A DNA stretch of 64,000 bases, taken from the NCBI RefSeq assembly GCF_030161635.1, contig NZ_BSUO01000001.1, positions 973,199-1,037,198 of the forward strand, in the 5' to 3' direction. The notes under the pieces were generated by a model. The model was not told the origin of the DNA. It made no database searches and was given only the letters and a program-made list of their open reading frames with translations. Both the position numbers and the translations under genes were made by a program. This document shows, one piece after another, positions 16,912 through 26,075 of this stretch. Within the stretch, counting starts at the first letter, position 1; every line of letters begins with the position of its first letter. The DNA is from Mobilicoccus caccae. Lineage in GTDB: Bacteria > Actinomycetota > Actinomycetes > Actinomycetales > Dermatophilaceae.

Positions 16912-18000
16912 TCAGCGGTGCGTCGTCGACGGGGTGTCGGTCGTGTGCGGGAATCGGCGGCGCAGCCACAGGCTGACGTAGACGAGCCCGACGAGCACGG
17001 GCACCTCGATGAGGGGTCCGACGACCCCGGCGAGGGCCTGCCCGGAGGTGGCGCCGAAGGTGGCGATGGCCACCGCGATGGCGAGTTCGAAGTTGTTGCC
17101 GGCGGCGGTGAAGGCCAGGGTCGTCGTCCGCTCGTACGTCATCCCGACCGCGCGGCCGAGCAGGTAGCCGGCGCCCCACATGATGCCGAAGTAGGCCAGC
17201 AGCGGCAGCGCGATCCGGACGACGTCGAGCGGGCGGCTCGTGATCTCCTCACCCTGGAGGGCGAAGAGCAGGACGATGGTGAACAGCAGACCGTAGAGCG
17301 CCCACGGGCCGATCCTCGGCAGGAATCGGTTCTCGTATCCCTCGCGGCCCCAGCGCTTCTCGCCGATCGTGCGCGAGAGGTACCCCGCGAGCAGCGGGAT
17401 GCCGAGGAAGATGATCACACTCACCGCGATCTGCCACATCGACACGTCCAGCGCGGCCTGTTCGAGCCCGAGCCAGGCGGGCAGCACGGACAGGTAGAAC
17501 CAGCCGAGGACCGCGAACATGAACACCTGGAAGATCGAGTTGAGCGCGACGAGGACGGCCGCCGCCTCCCGGTCGCCGCACGCGAGGTCGTTCCAGATGA
17601 TGACCATCGCGATGCAGCGGGCCAGCCCGACGATGATGAGGCCGGTGCGGTATTCCGGCAGGTCGGGCAGCAGGAGCCAGGCGAGGGCGAACATCAGTGC
17701 GGGGCCGACGAGCCAGTTGAGCACGAGGGAGCTCACGAGCATCCGCGCGTCGCCCGTGACGGTGCCGAGGCGGTCGTAGCGCACCTTGGCCAGCGGCGGG
17801 TACATCATGACGAGCAGGCCGATGGCGATGGGGAGTGAGACCCCCTGCAGCTGAACGGCGGCCAGCGCCTCGCCGAGGCCCGGGACGAGCCGGCCGAGCA
17901 GCAGCCCGGCGACCATCGCGGCCCCGATCCAGACGGGCAGGAAGCGGTCGAGCGTGGACAGGCGTTGCGCGACGGGCGCGGATGTCGCGGTGCTGGTCAT
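16912..18000 (-). CDS. acr3: Arsenite efflux permease Acr3
   Basis: A 362-residue ten-helix transporter of the ACR3 family. Segments FLPVWIGAAMVAGLLLGRL, GLLVMMYPPLAKVRYD, FALAWLLLPDLPEYRTGLIIVG and TLAFTAAGNNFELAIAVAIA match Acr3 signatures, including the conserved cysteine in VGLARCIAMV that is required for arsenite transport. It exports arsenite across the membrane, alone or with ArsA. It is the first gene of the operon and is preceded by an AGAGG ribosome-binding site and the ars operator region. The separate ArsB antiporter family is excluded by length and motifs. Confidence 0.93.
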   Translation of the reverse strand: MTSTATSAPVAQRLSTLDRFLPVWIGAAMVAGLLLGRLVPGLGEALAAVQLQGVSLPIAIGLLVMMYPPLAKVRYDRLGTVTGDARMLVSSLVLNWLVGPALMFALAWLLLPDLPEYRTGLIIVGLARCIAMVIIWNDLACGDREAAAVLVALNSIFQVFMFAVLGWFYLSVLPAWLGLEQAALDVSMWQIAVSVIIFLGIPLLAGYLSRTIGEKRWGREGYENRFLPRIGPWALYGLLFTIVLLFALQGEEITSRPLDVVRIALPLLAYFGIMWGAGYLLGRAVGMTYERTTTLAFTAAGNNFELAIAVAIATFGATSGQALAGVVGPLIEVPVLVGLVYVSLWLRRRFPHTTDTPSTTHR

Positions 18001-18011
18001 CGGAACCTCTC

Positions 18012-18027
18012 ATCGACGGTTGTCGAT
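18012..18027. promoter_or_regulatory. Palindrome ahead of acr3 (candidate ArsR site 1)
   Basis: ATCGAC-GGTT-GTCGAT is a perfect 6-bp inverted repeat 11 bp upstream of the acr3 start in the short arsR/acr3 divergent region. It is a candidate ArsR binding site; its arms differ from those of the second repeat. Confidence 0.4.
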
Positions 18028-18045
18028 ACGAATCTTGAACCATGT

Positions 18046-18076
18046 ATTGATGAGTGTCAATCAGTGGGCGTACGGT
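18046..18076 (+). promoter_or_regulatory. arsR promoter with overlapping ArsR operator
   Basis: TTGATG (18047-18052) and TACGGT (18071-18076) are separated by 18 bp and form a -35/-10 pair. The -10 lies 6 nt before the arsR ATG, so the transcript should be leaderless or nearly so. ATTGA-TGAGTG-TCAAT (18046-18061) is an inverted repeat of the ArsR/SmtB operator type that covers the -35, as expected for repression released by arsenite. Confidence 0.6.
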
Positions 18077-18082
18077 GGGAGC

Positions 18083-18493
18083 ATGACCGCCCACGTCGCT
18101 CCCGCCTCCCGAGCGTCCGCCCCCGCCACGGCGCCGGCGGCCGCACCCGGGATCGACGACACGTGCTGCGCCGCGTCCGACGACGCGCTGATGGAGGCCG
18201 ACCGAGCCGCCTGCCTCGCCGCGGTCTTCAAGGCGCTCTCCGACCCCACCCGGGTGCGTCTCGTCGGCTACCTCGCGTCGGCGCAGGGCGGCACGGTCTG
18301 CGCCTGTCACCTGCCCGATCGTCTCGGCATCAGCCAGCCGACGCTCAGCCACCACCTCAAGAAACTCACCGCGGCCGGCATCATCACCCGTGAGCAGCGG
18401 GGGCGGTGGGCGCACTACGCCGTCGTCCCCAAGGTGCTCGACGTGGCCCGCGACTACCTCGGCACGTCCATCGGCGACGCACGCTGCTGCTGA
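18083..18493 (+). CDS. arsR: ArsR-family arsenic-responsive repressor
   Basis: A 136-residue ArsR/SmtB winged-helix repressor. The helix-turn-helix reads LGISQPTLSHHLKKLTAAGII after ALSDPTRVRLVGYL. Cysteine pairs occur near the N-terminus (DTCC), just before the recognition region (VCACHL) and at the C-terminal end (RCC), any of which could form the arsenite sensor. In the classical E. coli type the site is CVC before the DNA helix, which VCACHL approximates. It is divergent from the ars operon and should repress both directions through the inverted repeats in the 82-bp gap. The start at 18083 is preferred to upstream in-frame codons because those overlap the operator. Confidence 0.93.
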   Translation: MTAHVAPASRASAPATAPAAAPGIDDTCCAASDDALMEADRAACLAAVFKALSDPTRVRLVGYLASAQGGTVCACHLPDRLGISQPTLSHHLKKLTAAGIITREQRGRWAHYAVVPKVLDVARDYLGTSIGDARCC

Positions 18494-18679
18494 CCATCGA
18501 CCGGAACGCGGCGCGACCGTCACCCACCGGATCCTGAGCCGGTGCACGATCCTGCCCGACGACACGCACGACTCGAGCGGCCCCGCCGTGCACGTGTGCA
18601 CCTCAGCCGCCGAGACAGGGCGCGTCGTCGGCCGCATCGTGAAGGGGCTGCTGAGGGAGGACGCGTTGTCGGCCTGCTG

Positions 18680-19627
18680 TCAGGACACGCCGTCGAGGTC
18701 GGCCATGAGGTCGGGGGAGAGGTCCAGCTCGGCGGCCGTCAGGGCCTGGTCCAGCTGGTCGAGCGAGCTCACGCCGAGGATCGGGCGGGCGACGGGAGTA
18801 GAGGCCAGCAACCACGCGAGGACGACCTGACCACGACTCGCGCCCAGACGATCGGCCACGTCGCTCAACGCGGAAAGGCGCCGCGTCGTCCCGGGGTGGT
18901 CGTACTCCTGCGGGAACGGGCGCTCGGGCCGGTCGTAACTGCCCTGCACCAGCGGTGAGTAGGCCCACAGCTCCAGGTCCGGGTTCTCGGTCAGGTAGTC
19001 GACGGTCTCGTCGGTGACGAATCCGAAGCGGTGATCCTTGCCTGGTACGACGACGTCAGGCCGCGGACGCACGTAGGACGTCGTGAGCTGCAGCAGCGAG
19101 AACGGCTCCCAACCGTCGCGGGCGGCGATGCCCCGAGCCCGCTCGACCCGCCACGTCGGGTGGTTCGACAGGCCGATGCGGCGCACGACCCCCTCACGCA
19201 CGGCCCCGCCGAAGGCGGCGACGACGTCCTCCAGTGGGGTGCCGCGGTCCTCGCCGTGCGCCCAGTACACGTCGATCACGTCGACGCCGAGGCGCTCACG
19301 GCTGCGGTCGAGTTCGCGCGCGACCACCTCGGGCGCCAGACCCTCGACGACGGAGAACTCGCCTGGCGTCACCGGCTCCTGACCGACCTTGGTCGCGATG
19401 ACGAGCTCCTCCCGGAGGCCGGGGTTGCTCGCCAGCCACCGCCCGATGACGGTCTCGCTCGTGCCGCCCGCGCCCGTCCCGCTCTGCCAGAACGCGTAAC
19501 AGTTCGCCGTGTCCAGCGTGCGGCCGCCGGCCTCGACGAACCGGTCGAGCAGCGCGAACGACGTCGCCTCGTCGGTGCGGGTGCCGAAGTACATGGTGCC
19601 GAGCACGAGATCAGCCGGAGATGCCAT
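18680..19627 (-). CDS. Aldo/keto reductase
   Basis: A 315-residue aldo/keto reductase. The catalytic tetrad is visible as Asp39 and Tyr44 in LDTANCYAFW, Lys80 in IATK and His124 in YWAHGED, and the C-terminal LGASRGQVVLAWLL segment is typical of the family. It reduces aldehydes or ketones with NADPH; the substrate is unknown. No Shine-Dalgarno sequence is seen, but TACGGT lies 7 nt before the ATG, suggesting a leaderless message. Upstream on the same strand are scoAB, separated from it by a strong hairpin, so it is probably a separate unit. The 186 bp between arsR and this gene's end hold nothing recognisable. Confidence 0.9.
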   Translation of the reverse strand: MASPADLVLGTMYFGTRTDEATSFALLDRFVEAGGRTLDTANCYAFWQSGTGAGGTSETVIGRWLASNPGLREELVIATKVGQEPVTPGEFSVVEGLAPEVVARELDRSRERLGVDVIDVYWAHGEDRGTPLEDVVAAFGGAVREGVVRRIGLSNHPTWRVERARGIAARDGWEPFSLLQLTTSYVRPRPDVVVPGKDHRFGFVTDETVDYLTENPDLELWAYSPLVQGSYDRPERPFPQEYDHPGTTRRLSALSDVADRLGASRGQVVLAWLLASTPVARPILGVSSLDQLDQALTAAELDLSPDLMADLDGVS

Positions 19628-19671
19628 GGCTCACACCGTAGTCCGACGCGTCGAGGGCCCCGACAACGGCG

Positions 19672-19700
19672 GACGGGCCCGGGGAGTCCCCGGGCCCGTC
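19672..19700 (-). terminator. Strong terminator hairpin after scoB
   Basis: GACGGGCCCGGGG pairs perfectly with CCCCGGGCCCGTC around an AGT loop, giving a 13-bp stem with no T-tract. It lies 28 bp beyond the scoB stop and insulates scoAB from the aldo/keto reductase gene. Confidence 0.8.
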
Positions 19701-19728
19701 GACGAGCGGTGATGCGCCCGTGTCGGTC

Positions 19729-20385
19729 TCAGATGACCTCGGGCGCCGCCTGCAGGTCGACCGTGAGTGGCGCGCCCGTGCGTTCCTTGATCTCCTCCTC
19801 GGTGACGCCCTCGGCGAGCTCACGCAGGACGAGACCGTCCTCGGTGACGTCGATGACGCCGAGGTCGGTGATGATGCGCTGCACGACACCCAGGCCCGTG
19901 ATGGGCAGGGTGCACTGCTCCATGATCTTCGCGCCGCCCTTCTTGTCGTTGTGCTCCATGAGCACGATGACCTTCTTGGCGCCGTGGACGAGGTCCATCG
20001 CCCCGCCCATCCCCTTGACCATCTTGCCGGGGATGATCCAGTTGGCGATGTCGCCGCGGACGCTCACCTGCATGGCGCCGAGGATGGCCGCGTCGACCTT
20101 GCCCGAGCGGATCATGCCGAAGCTCGTGGCCGAGTCGAAGATCGAGGCCCCCTTGCGCAGGGTGACCGTCTCCTTGCCGGCGTTGATGAGGTCGGGGTCG
20201 ACCGCGTCCTCCGTCGGGTAGGCGCCGACACCCAACAGACCGTTCTCGGACTGCAGGACCAGCTCGACGTCGTCGTCGACGTAGTTCGGCACCATCGTGG
20301 GCAACCCGATGCCGAGGTTGACGTAGTCGCCGTCCTTGAGCTCCTTGGCGGCGCGGGCCGCCATCTGCTGACGGGAGAGTGCCAT
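19729..20385 (-). CDS. scoB: 3-oxoacid CoA-transferase, subunit B
   Basis: A 218-residue beta subunit of a 3-oxoacid (succinyl-CoA:acetoacetate type) CoA-transferase. It shows [12 protein letters not shown], the catalytic glutamate in SENGLLGVG (Glu47), [15 protein letters not shown] and [11 protein letters not shown], all characteristic of this subunit. It moves CoA between succinate and acetoacetate or a related acid in ketone-body or short-chain acid use. The ATG at 20385 overlaps the scoA stop by one base and has a GGAGG ribosome-binding site inside the end of scoA. The frame stays open upstream, antisense to nothing useful, and is not used. Confidence 0.93.
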   Translation of the reverse strand: MALSRQQMAARAAKELKDGDYVNLGIGLPTMVPNYVDDDVELVLQSENGLLGVGAYPTEDAVDPDLINAGKETVTLRKGASIFDSATSFGMIRSGKVDAAILGAMQVSVRGDIANWIIPGKMVKGMGGAMDLVHGAKKVIVLMEHNDKKGGAKIMEQCTLPITGLGVVQRIITDLGVIDVTEDGLVLRELAEGVTEEEIKERTGAPLTVDLQAAPEVI

Positions 20386-21170
20386 CACTTGCCTCCTTCG
20401 TTCGGCTCGCGGACGGTGCGCTTCTCGATGCGCTTGTCGGCGGCCTGTTCGGGGGTGAGGGCGACGACACGCTGGACGAAGATGCCCGGCAGGTGCACGT
20501 CGTCCGGGTCGATGTCGCCGGGCTCGACGAGCTCTTCGACCTCGGCGATGGTGATGCGTCCCGCCATGGCGCACGGCGGGTTGAAGTTGCGGGCGGCCGT
20601 GCGGAAGACGAGGTTGCCGTGCCGGTCACCCTTCCACGCGCGCACCAGCCCGAAGTCCGTGGTGATGGACTCCTCGAGCACGAACGTCTTCTCCTCGCCG
20701 TCCCACTCGAACACCTTGGTGTCCTTGGGCGGTGAGGTCAGCACGACCTCGCCCTCGCTGCCGTACCGCAGGGGCAGGCCACCCTCGGCGACCCACGTGC
20801 CCACCCCGGTCTGGGTGTAGAACGCCGCGATGCCGGAGCCGCCCGCCCGCATCTTCTCGGCCAGGGTGCCCTGGGGAGTCAGCTCGACCTCCAACTCGCC
20901 GTGGAGGTACTGCCGCTCGAACTCCTTGTTCTCACCGACGTAAGAGGCCTGGATGCGCCGGATCCGCTTGTCGCGGAGCAGGATGCCCAGGCCCCAGTCG
21001 TCGACGCCGCAGTTGTTGGAGACGATCGACAACTCGGAGACGCCGGAGTCGTGGAGGGCGGAGATCAAGGTGGAGGGGATGCCGCAGAGGCCGAAACCTC
21101 CGACCGACAGCATCGCTCCGTCGGGAATGTCGGCGACCGCTTCGGCCGCGCTGCTGACGACTTTGTCCAT
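20385..21170 (-). CDS. scoA: 3-oxoacid CoA-transferase, subunit A
   Basis: A 261-residue alpha subunit of the CoA-transferase. The N-terminal [14 protein letters not shown] loop is the CoA-transferase family I signature, and [17 protein letters not shown]-type contact regions and [16 protein letters not shown] follow. With ScoB it forms the active transferase. The start at 21170 is chosen because TAGAGT lies 7 nt upstream and the downstream sequence begins [18 protein letters not shown], which matches the usual N-terminus; in-frame codons up to 21275 have no support. The pair is a simple two-gene operon closed by the hairpin after scoB. Confidence 0.93.
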   Translation of the reverse strand: MDKVVSSAAEAVADIPDGAMLSVGGFGLCGIPSTLISALHDSGVSELSIVSNNCGVDDWGLGILLRDKRIRRIQASYVGENKEFERQYLHGELEVELTPQGTLAEKMRAGGSGIAAFYTQTGVGTWVAEGGLPLRYGSEGEVVLTSPPKDTKVFEWDGEEKTFVLEESITTDFGLVRAWKGDRHGNLVFRTAARNFNPPCAMAGRITIAEVEELVEPGDIDPDDVHLPGIFVQRVVALTPEQAADKRIEKRTVREPNEGGK

Positions 21171-21449
21171 GCACGCGACTCTATCCATCCGCCGCGGCGG
21201 GCTCAGGCGGTAGGTCGAAGCCGGTTCGGACGGTGGCGCGCCCCGGGGGTCTCCCGTGTCGCCGCCCTGACGCACCTGACCTGTCGCTGACGGGGTGAAG
21301 GGGCGATCCGCACACCCTCCGACGCGGTCCTTTACTCAGCAACGACGCCGCCCGGCCGACGATGAAGACATCCCCCGCAAGGTGGCCGGGACGGTCACCG
21401 CAGCAGGCGTCTCACCTGCCATGCGCCGCCGAACTCCCGGAGACCTCAC

Positions 21450-22955
21450 ATGTCCACCGCCGCTCGACGCCTGCTCACCCTCGCCCTGGTCGGAGTCACG
21501 CTCGCCACGGGCGCCCCACCGGCCTTCGCCGACGACAGCCACGCCGACGAGGATCTGGTCCTTCGGGGTCCGTCCGCCGGCGTGTCCCAGGTGACCCTCG
21601 CCCAGGCCGTGACGGCGGTGCCGCGCCCGGCCGTGTCGCTGCCCGCCGCGCTCGACGCGCGGCCCACGTATCAGGCGGGGGTGTCGTGCGACCCCGTCGA
21701 CCGCCCGGGATCCACCCGGCTCGGCCGGCTCCTCGTCGACACCTACGGCACCGGCTACTTCGGGGTGTCGCGCTACTGCAACGGATCCACCAGCGAGCAC
21801 CACGAGGGGCGCGCCGTCGACTGGATGCTCGATGCGGCGAATCCCGCCCACGCGGCGGTGGCCGATGCCTTCCTCACCCAGCTGGTGGCCGCGGACGGCG
21901 CGATGGCCCGGCGCCTGGGCATCCAGTACGTCATCTGGAACCGCAAGACCTGGCGCGCCTACGCCCCCGAGCGCGGCTGGACGCCCTACACCGGCGCCAG
22001 CCCGCACACCGACCACATCCACATCTCGCTCACCTGGGACGGCGCCATGGCGCGCACCTCCTGGTGGACGGGCCGGGCCGTGACGACCCGCGACGTCGGG
22101 ACGTGCCGGGTGTACGCCGGGCAGCCTGCGCCGCTGTACACCGGCGTGCGGACCAAGTCGTGCGCCGGCGGACTTCCTGCCGCGCCGCCCTCGACGCTGC
22201 CGGTCGTGGCCATCGGCTCCCGGGACGCGACGAACGTCAAGCGCGGGCAGAGCGCCCTCGGCATCACCGCGGACGGCGTCTTCGGCTCGGGCACCCAGCG
22301 CGCGGTGCTCGCCTACCAGCGCAGCTCCGGGCTGCCGCAGACCGGCGCGTTCGACAAGGCCACGTGGAACCGGCTCGTGCCCTCGGCCGTGACCGCTCCG
22401 CCCGTCACGTCTCCCGGCCCGACGACGCCCGCTCCGACGACGCCGTCCACGACGACGCGCCCCCCGGTCGCCTCACCGCCGAGGACCTCTCGCCCCACGA
22501 CGACGCTGCGGGTTCCCGCCGCGGTCGTCCGGCCCCTGGCCGCGCACAAGCGCACGGTCCTGCGCGCCGGCGCCACGGGCACCGCCGTCCGCTCACTGCA
22601 GAGCACCCTGGGCGTGCGTGTCACCGGCCGTCACGACGCGGCGACGGTCGCTGCCGTCAAGCGCGTGCAGGCGCGGTGGAAGCTGCCGCAGACGGGCGTG
22701 GTCGACCTGCGCACCTGGAACCGGGTCGAACTGACGCGCTACCCCTGGCTCGGCTACACCGGCACGACGCTGCGATCAGGCTCGAAGGGCCCCGGGGTCG
22801 TCGCCCTGCAGCGGGCGCTCAAGGTCGGGGCGGACGGGCAGTTCGGTCCGCGCACGGCCCAGGCGGTGCGCGGGGTGCAGGCGCGGTACGGCCTGCCGGC
22901 CACGGGTGTCGTCGACGCCGCCACGTGGCGCGCGATCAGTCACGCGGCGCGCTGA
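21450..22955 (+). CDS. Secreted protein with peptidase-fold domain and three peptidoglycan-binding domains
   Basis: A 501-residue exported protein. A signal peptide ends near PPAFADD. The first domain (about residues 70-215) has STSEHHEGRAVDWM and SPHTDHIHIS, which match the ARB-07466/VanY-like fold with zinc-ligand-type His and Asp residues. Then come a PG_binding_1 repeat, a Pro/Thr-rich linker and two further PG_binding_1 repeats (each with a GxFGxxTxxAVxxxQ-like pattern and ATW). It should bind peptidoglycan outside the cell and may cleave peptide stems. GGAG lies 7 nt before the ATG. Its last 20 bp overlap the end of the convergent TIGR03089 gene. The 279-bp gap upstream contains only short hairpins. 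Confidence 0.85.
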   Translation: MSTAARRLLTLALVGVTLATGAPPAFADDSHADEDLVLRGPSAGVSQVTLAQAVTAVPRPAVSLPAALDARPTYQAGVSCDPVDRPGSTRLGRLLVDTYGTGYFGVSRYCNGSTSEHHEGRAVDWMLDAANPAHAAVADAFLTQLVAADGAMARRLGIQYVIWNRKTWRAYAPERGWTPYTGASPHTDHIHISLTWDGAMARTSWWTGRAVTTRDVGTCRVYAGQPAPLYTGVRTKSCAGGLPAAPPSTLPVVAIGSRDATNVKRGQSALGITADGVFGSGTQRAVLAYQRSSGLPQTGAFDKATWNRLVPSAVTAPPVTSPGPTTPAPTTPSTTTRPPVASPPRTSRPTTTLRVPAAVVRPLAAHKRTVLRAGATGTAVRSLQSTLGVRVTGRHDAATVAAVKRVQARWKLPQTGVVDLRTWNRVELTRYPWLGYTGTTLRSGSKGPGVVALQRALKVGADGQFGPRTAQAVRGVQARYGLPATGVVDAATWRAISHAAR

Positions 22956-23706
22956 CACCCTCGCTCGCGAGGACGTCGGCGAACGCACCGGAGCCGGGAT
23001 CGCCGCCCTGCTCGGCCTCCCACTGCGGGTCGGTGAGGACGATCGAGCCGCCCGCCGCCCAGGTCGAGGCGGCGGCGCGCAGCACCTCGGGCAGGGGGAG
23101 TGATGCCGACAGGTGCACCCGCGCATCGCTCGCCGGCGACACCAGCTCGCCGTACGTGAGGTCGATCGAGCCGGTCACGGCCGGATCGTCCGCGCTCGCA
23201 CTGTCGTAGGGCTCCATCTCGTCGGCGTAGGTGAGGAGCACGGCCGCCTCGTCGATCACCCCGGGCGGCAACGCGACCGGACTCGTGCGGGCCAACGCCG
23301 CACGGGTGAGCGCGACGACGGCGTCCGGCGTGGTGGTGTCGAACTCACCGGCGGCGATGCGGGACCCGTCGGCCACGACGATGTCGGCAGCGACGTCGAT
23401 GCCTGCAGTGACGTCGGTGGCGCTCTCACCCGACTCGTCGACGACGACGGTCGCGCCGAGGGTCCACGTGCCGAGAGCCCACGCGAGCAACCGCCAGTGC
23501 GGGGCTCCCACGAGGAGCACGCGCGTGCCGACCTCGGCGTCGAGGTCCTCCTGGAGGAGGTCGGCCACCTTGGAGGCCCACGTCGCGAGCACGCGACCGG
23601 AGAGTTCGATGCGCTCGCCGGGGGCGTACCAGATGAGGCGAGGGCGGGCCGACTCCCCGGAGCGCAGGAGGCTGACGAGGGAGTCCGGACGGACGGCTGC
23701 AGGCAT
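22936..23706 (-). CDS. TIGR03089-family protein
   Basis: A 256-residue protein of the actinobacterial TIGR03089 family, which looks like a reduced relative of AMP-binding enzymes. It has an N-terminal LIWYAPGERIELSGRVLATWASKVADLL segment, VLLVGAPHWRLLAWALGTWTLGA in the middle, and a late DLTYGELV strand, but none of the ATP-binding motifs (no TSGTTG-like loop). A catalytic role is therefore doubtful. In other actinobacteria this family is found near cell-wall sugar genes, which loosely fits the surroundings. It converges on, and overlaps by 20 bp, the peptidoglycan-binding protein gene. Confidence 0.75.
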   Translation of the reverse strand: MPAAVRPDSLVSLLRSGESARPRLIWYAPGERIELSGRVLATWASKVADLLQEDLDAEVGTRVLLVGAPHWRLLAWALGTWTLGATVVVDESGESATDVTAGIDVAADIVVADGSRIAAGEFDTTTPDAVVALTRAALARTSPVALPPGVIDEAAVLLTYADEMEPYDSASADDPAVTGSIDLTYGELVSPASDARVHLSASLPLPEVLRAAASTWAAGGSIVLTDPQWEAEQGGDPGSGAFADVLASEGVSAPRD

Positions 23707-23879
23707 GACCCCTTGCTACGTCACGGAGGTCACGAAGAGCAAGACGAACGGGACGCGCCGACCAGACACGCCTCGGACAGCAGGGAATGTCCGAAACAGC
23801 CGCGCACGCGCTACGGTCTCGTCCTCGCCCACTGTCCGAGATCGGATCTCCGGGGCGAGGAGGGGAGGGACGCGGCGTC

Positions 23880-24935
23880 GTGAGCATCGACCGACCCCAC
23901 CACCGCTCCGGAGACGCCGCCGATCTCATTCCTGACGCAGACCCGGTGCCGGGCGCCTCGGACGCGTCCGCTGCCGACGCCCCCGCCCACGACGCCTCGG
24001 TTCATGACACCCCTCCAGGCCCGGACGCGGAGCGCGTGTGGCGGCCGGGGAGGCCGGTGGATCTGGGGGCGACGCTCGGCGGCATGCGGCGCGGCTCGGG
24101 AGACCCGACGTGGCGCCGGCTCGGCGACGGATTCGCCAAGGCGTGGCGCACCCCGGCCGGTGACGTGACGGTCCGGTTCGCGACCCGGCCCGCCGACGGT
24201 GAGGTCGTGGTGTCGGCCTGGGGTCCTGGCGCGGAGTGGGTGTGCGATCGGACCCCGGTGATCCTCGGCGCCGACGACGACGTGTCCGGTTTCGTCCCGC
24301 GGCACGACGTGGTGGCCACGCTCTGGCGGCGTCACCCCGGCTGGCGCGTGCCGTGCACGGGTCTGGTGATGGAGTCGCTGGTCCCGGCCGTCCTCGAGCA
24401 ACTCGTCACCGGCACCGAGGCGTTCGGCGGCTACCGCTATCTCGTGCGTCGCCACGGGGAGGCTGCTCCCGGCCCGTTCGGCCTGGTCCTCGCGCCCACC
24501 CCACGTGGGTGGAGCCGGATCCCCTCCTGGGAATGGGCGAAGGCGGGAGTCGACGGCAGCCGCGCCGAGACCGTCCTGCGCGCCGCCACGCGCGCCGGCC
24601 GTCTCGAGGAGTCCGTGACTCTCGGGGCGGTCACGGCCCGCCGCCGGCTGCAGTCGATCCGGGGGATCGGGGTCTGGACGGCCTCGGAGGTGCTGCACCG
24701 GGCGCTCGGTGACGCCGATGCCGTCAGCTTCGGCGACTACCACGTCGCCAAGAACATCGGCTGGGCGCTGCTCGGGGAGCAGATCGACGACCACGCACTG
24801 GCCGAGTTGCTCGAACCGTATGCGGGACACCGCTACCGGGTGCAGCGCCTCATCGAGCTGGGCGGTATCCACCGACCCCGCCGAGGTCCGCGCATGTCAG
24901 TGCGTACCCACACCCCCTCCGTCGTGCGCCGCTGA
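23880..24935 (+). CDS. AlkA-like DNA-3-methyladenine glycosylase (HhH-GPD)
   Basis: A protein of about 351 residues related to AlkA-type base-excision glycosylases. A disordered, Asp/Ala/Pro-rich N-terminus of about 60 residues precedes an AlkA-like domain. The helix-hairpin-helix reads LQSIRGIGVWTASEVL, followed by the catalytic aspartate in AVSFGDYHVAKN (Asp286). The enzyme removes alkylated bases from DNA. The frame is open from an ATG at 23787, but the GTG at 23880 has a GGGAGG ribosome-binding site and avoids a low-complexity leader; the choice is uncertain. It is monocistronic and unrelated to its neighbours. Confidence 0.8.
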   Translation: MSIDRPHHRSGDAADLIPDADPVPGASDASAADAPAHDASVHDTPPGPDAERVWRPGRPVDLGATLGGMRRGSGDPTWRRLGDGFAKAWRTPAGDVTVRFATRPADGEVVVSAWGPGAEWVCDRTPVILGADDDVSGFVPRHDVVATLWRRHPGWRVPCTGLVMESLVPAVLEQLVTGTEAFGGYRYLVRRHGEAAPGPFGLVLAPTPRGWSRIPSWEWAKAGVDGSRAETVLRAATRAGRLEESVTLGAVTARRRLQSIRGIGVWTASEVLHRALGDADAVSFGDYHVAKNIGWALLGEQIDDHALAELLEPYAGHRYRVQRLIELGGIHRPRRGPRMSVRTHTPSVVRR

Positions 24936-25053
24936 CCCCGGGCCACCTGCGCATCTCCGCCGGATACGCCACGGCAACCCCTCTCGACCAGGAAGTGCAC
25001 CGACCTCCTGAGCCTGCCCTTGGGGCCTCCGGTCCGGACGTCGCTCTCCAGTT

Positions 25054-26075
25054 TCAGGTGCTTGTGTCCCCCAGGAAGGCGACCAGTGCGCTGGTGCCCT
25101 CTGGTGTCGCGTCATGGCTCACCGGGGTGCTCAGGACGCCCTCGAGAGCGAGGGCAGCGACGAGGCGGCCGATCGCGGTGCCGAGGGTCAGGTCGTCGGG
25201 GGCGTCCAGACGGACCCCGACCTGCAGCACTGTCGCCGCGACTCGCGAGGGGTCGATCGTCGTCGAGACGCGTCGTCTCACCGGATGCCACTGCGACACC
25301 TCGGCGAACGGGCGCAACGCCAACCGGCAGGCGCGCGCCACGCGCTCCTCGACGGGGTCCGGAGTTCCCCGCCGGTCGGCAGGCCGACCTCGATCGCCTC
25401 CGCGGTCCCCGGTTGCACGCCGAGCGCGGCCCGCGCCGACTCGTAGCGTCCGGTCCAGTCGTCGCCGTTCGCCGTGGCCGGAATCCCCGACGCCTGCGCA
25501 GCGGGCGCCGACGCAGCGGCCGCCGGACCCGTGATGAGGACGGCCGGGGCGTCCGTCAGTGACAGCACGGCCGCGGTCGCCGGGGCGGCGATCCCGTGCT
25601 GCGCGAGCATCACCGGCACTCCGGTCGGTGTGGCCCGCGAGGCGAGCAGCACCGCCACGATCCCCTCGTCGCCGAGCACGGTCCAGAGGTCCGCCGCTGC
25701 CTGCTGCGGGTCCTCGGGAGGAAAGGCGAGCTGCGGGTCGGCCGTCGTGACGGTGGCTCCGGCATCGAGGAGTTCGGCCTCGCCGACGCGGACGAGCCGT
25801 CTGATCCCGGCCTCGTCGAGGAGTTCGGCGACGACCGCTCCACCGCGTCGCACGACCTCGACGACCCGGTGTCGGGTCGGCACCCGGGGTCCGATCGCGG
25901 CGGCGTCGACGACGAGGACGGCCGGTCCTCCTGCGGAGACGCGCGCTCGCCGGGCGGCCTCGATGATCTCCTCGGGGGAGGCGCCGGTGAGCGGCCGCAG
26001 AACGGTGCTCTCGGCAGCGGCCGACTCCTCGACCCTCACCGTGTCGTCGAGGTTCTCCGGCCGGTCGGTGGTCAC
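25054..26075 (-). CDS. Degenerate CofE/FbiB-like protein (frameshifted)
   Basis: Joined across one frameshift this is a 340-residue protein. Its N-terminal two thirds follow the pattern of the F420 gamma-glutamyl ligase domain of FbiB (LRPLTGASPEEII, then VLVVDAAAIGPRV, FPPEDPQQAAADLWTVLG, MLAQHGIAAP), but the SK-VSK-EGR and TDT-GR-WR motifs that bind nucleotide and metal are not there. The C-terminal part is not a recognisable nitroreductase. The frame breaks at the G4 run 25354-25357; one added base restores RTPVEERVARACRLAL. The GTG start overlaps the CofD-like stop (GTGA). Homology is weak and context-driven; an F420 ligase function is unlikely as read. Confidence 0.55.

Noticed and set aside
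21171-21449. Cyclic di-AMP (ydaO-type) riboswitch before the peptidoglycan-binding protein gene
   Set aside because: Such switches often precede wall hydrolases in actinobacteria, but the conserved core sequences were not found; only short stems such as GCAGG/CCTGC are present.
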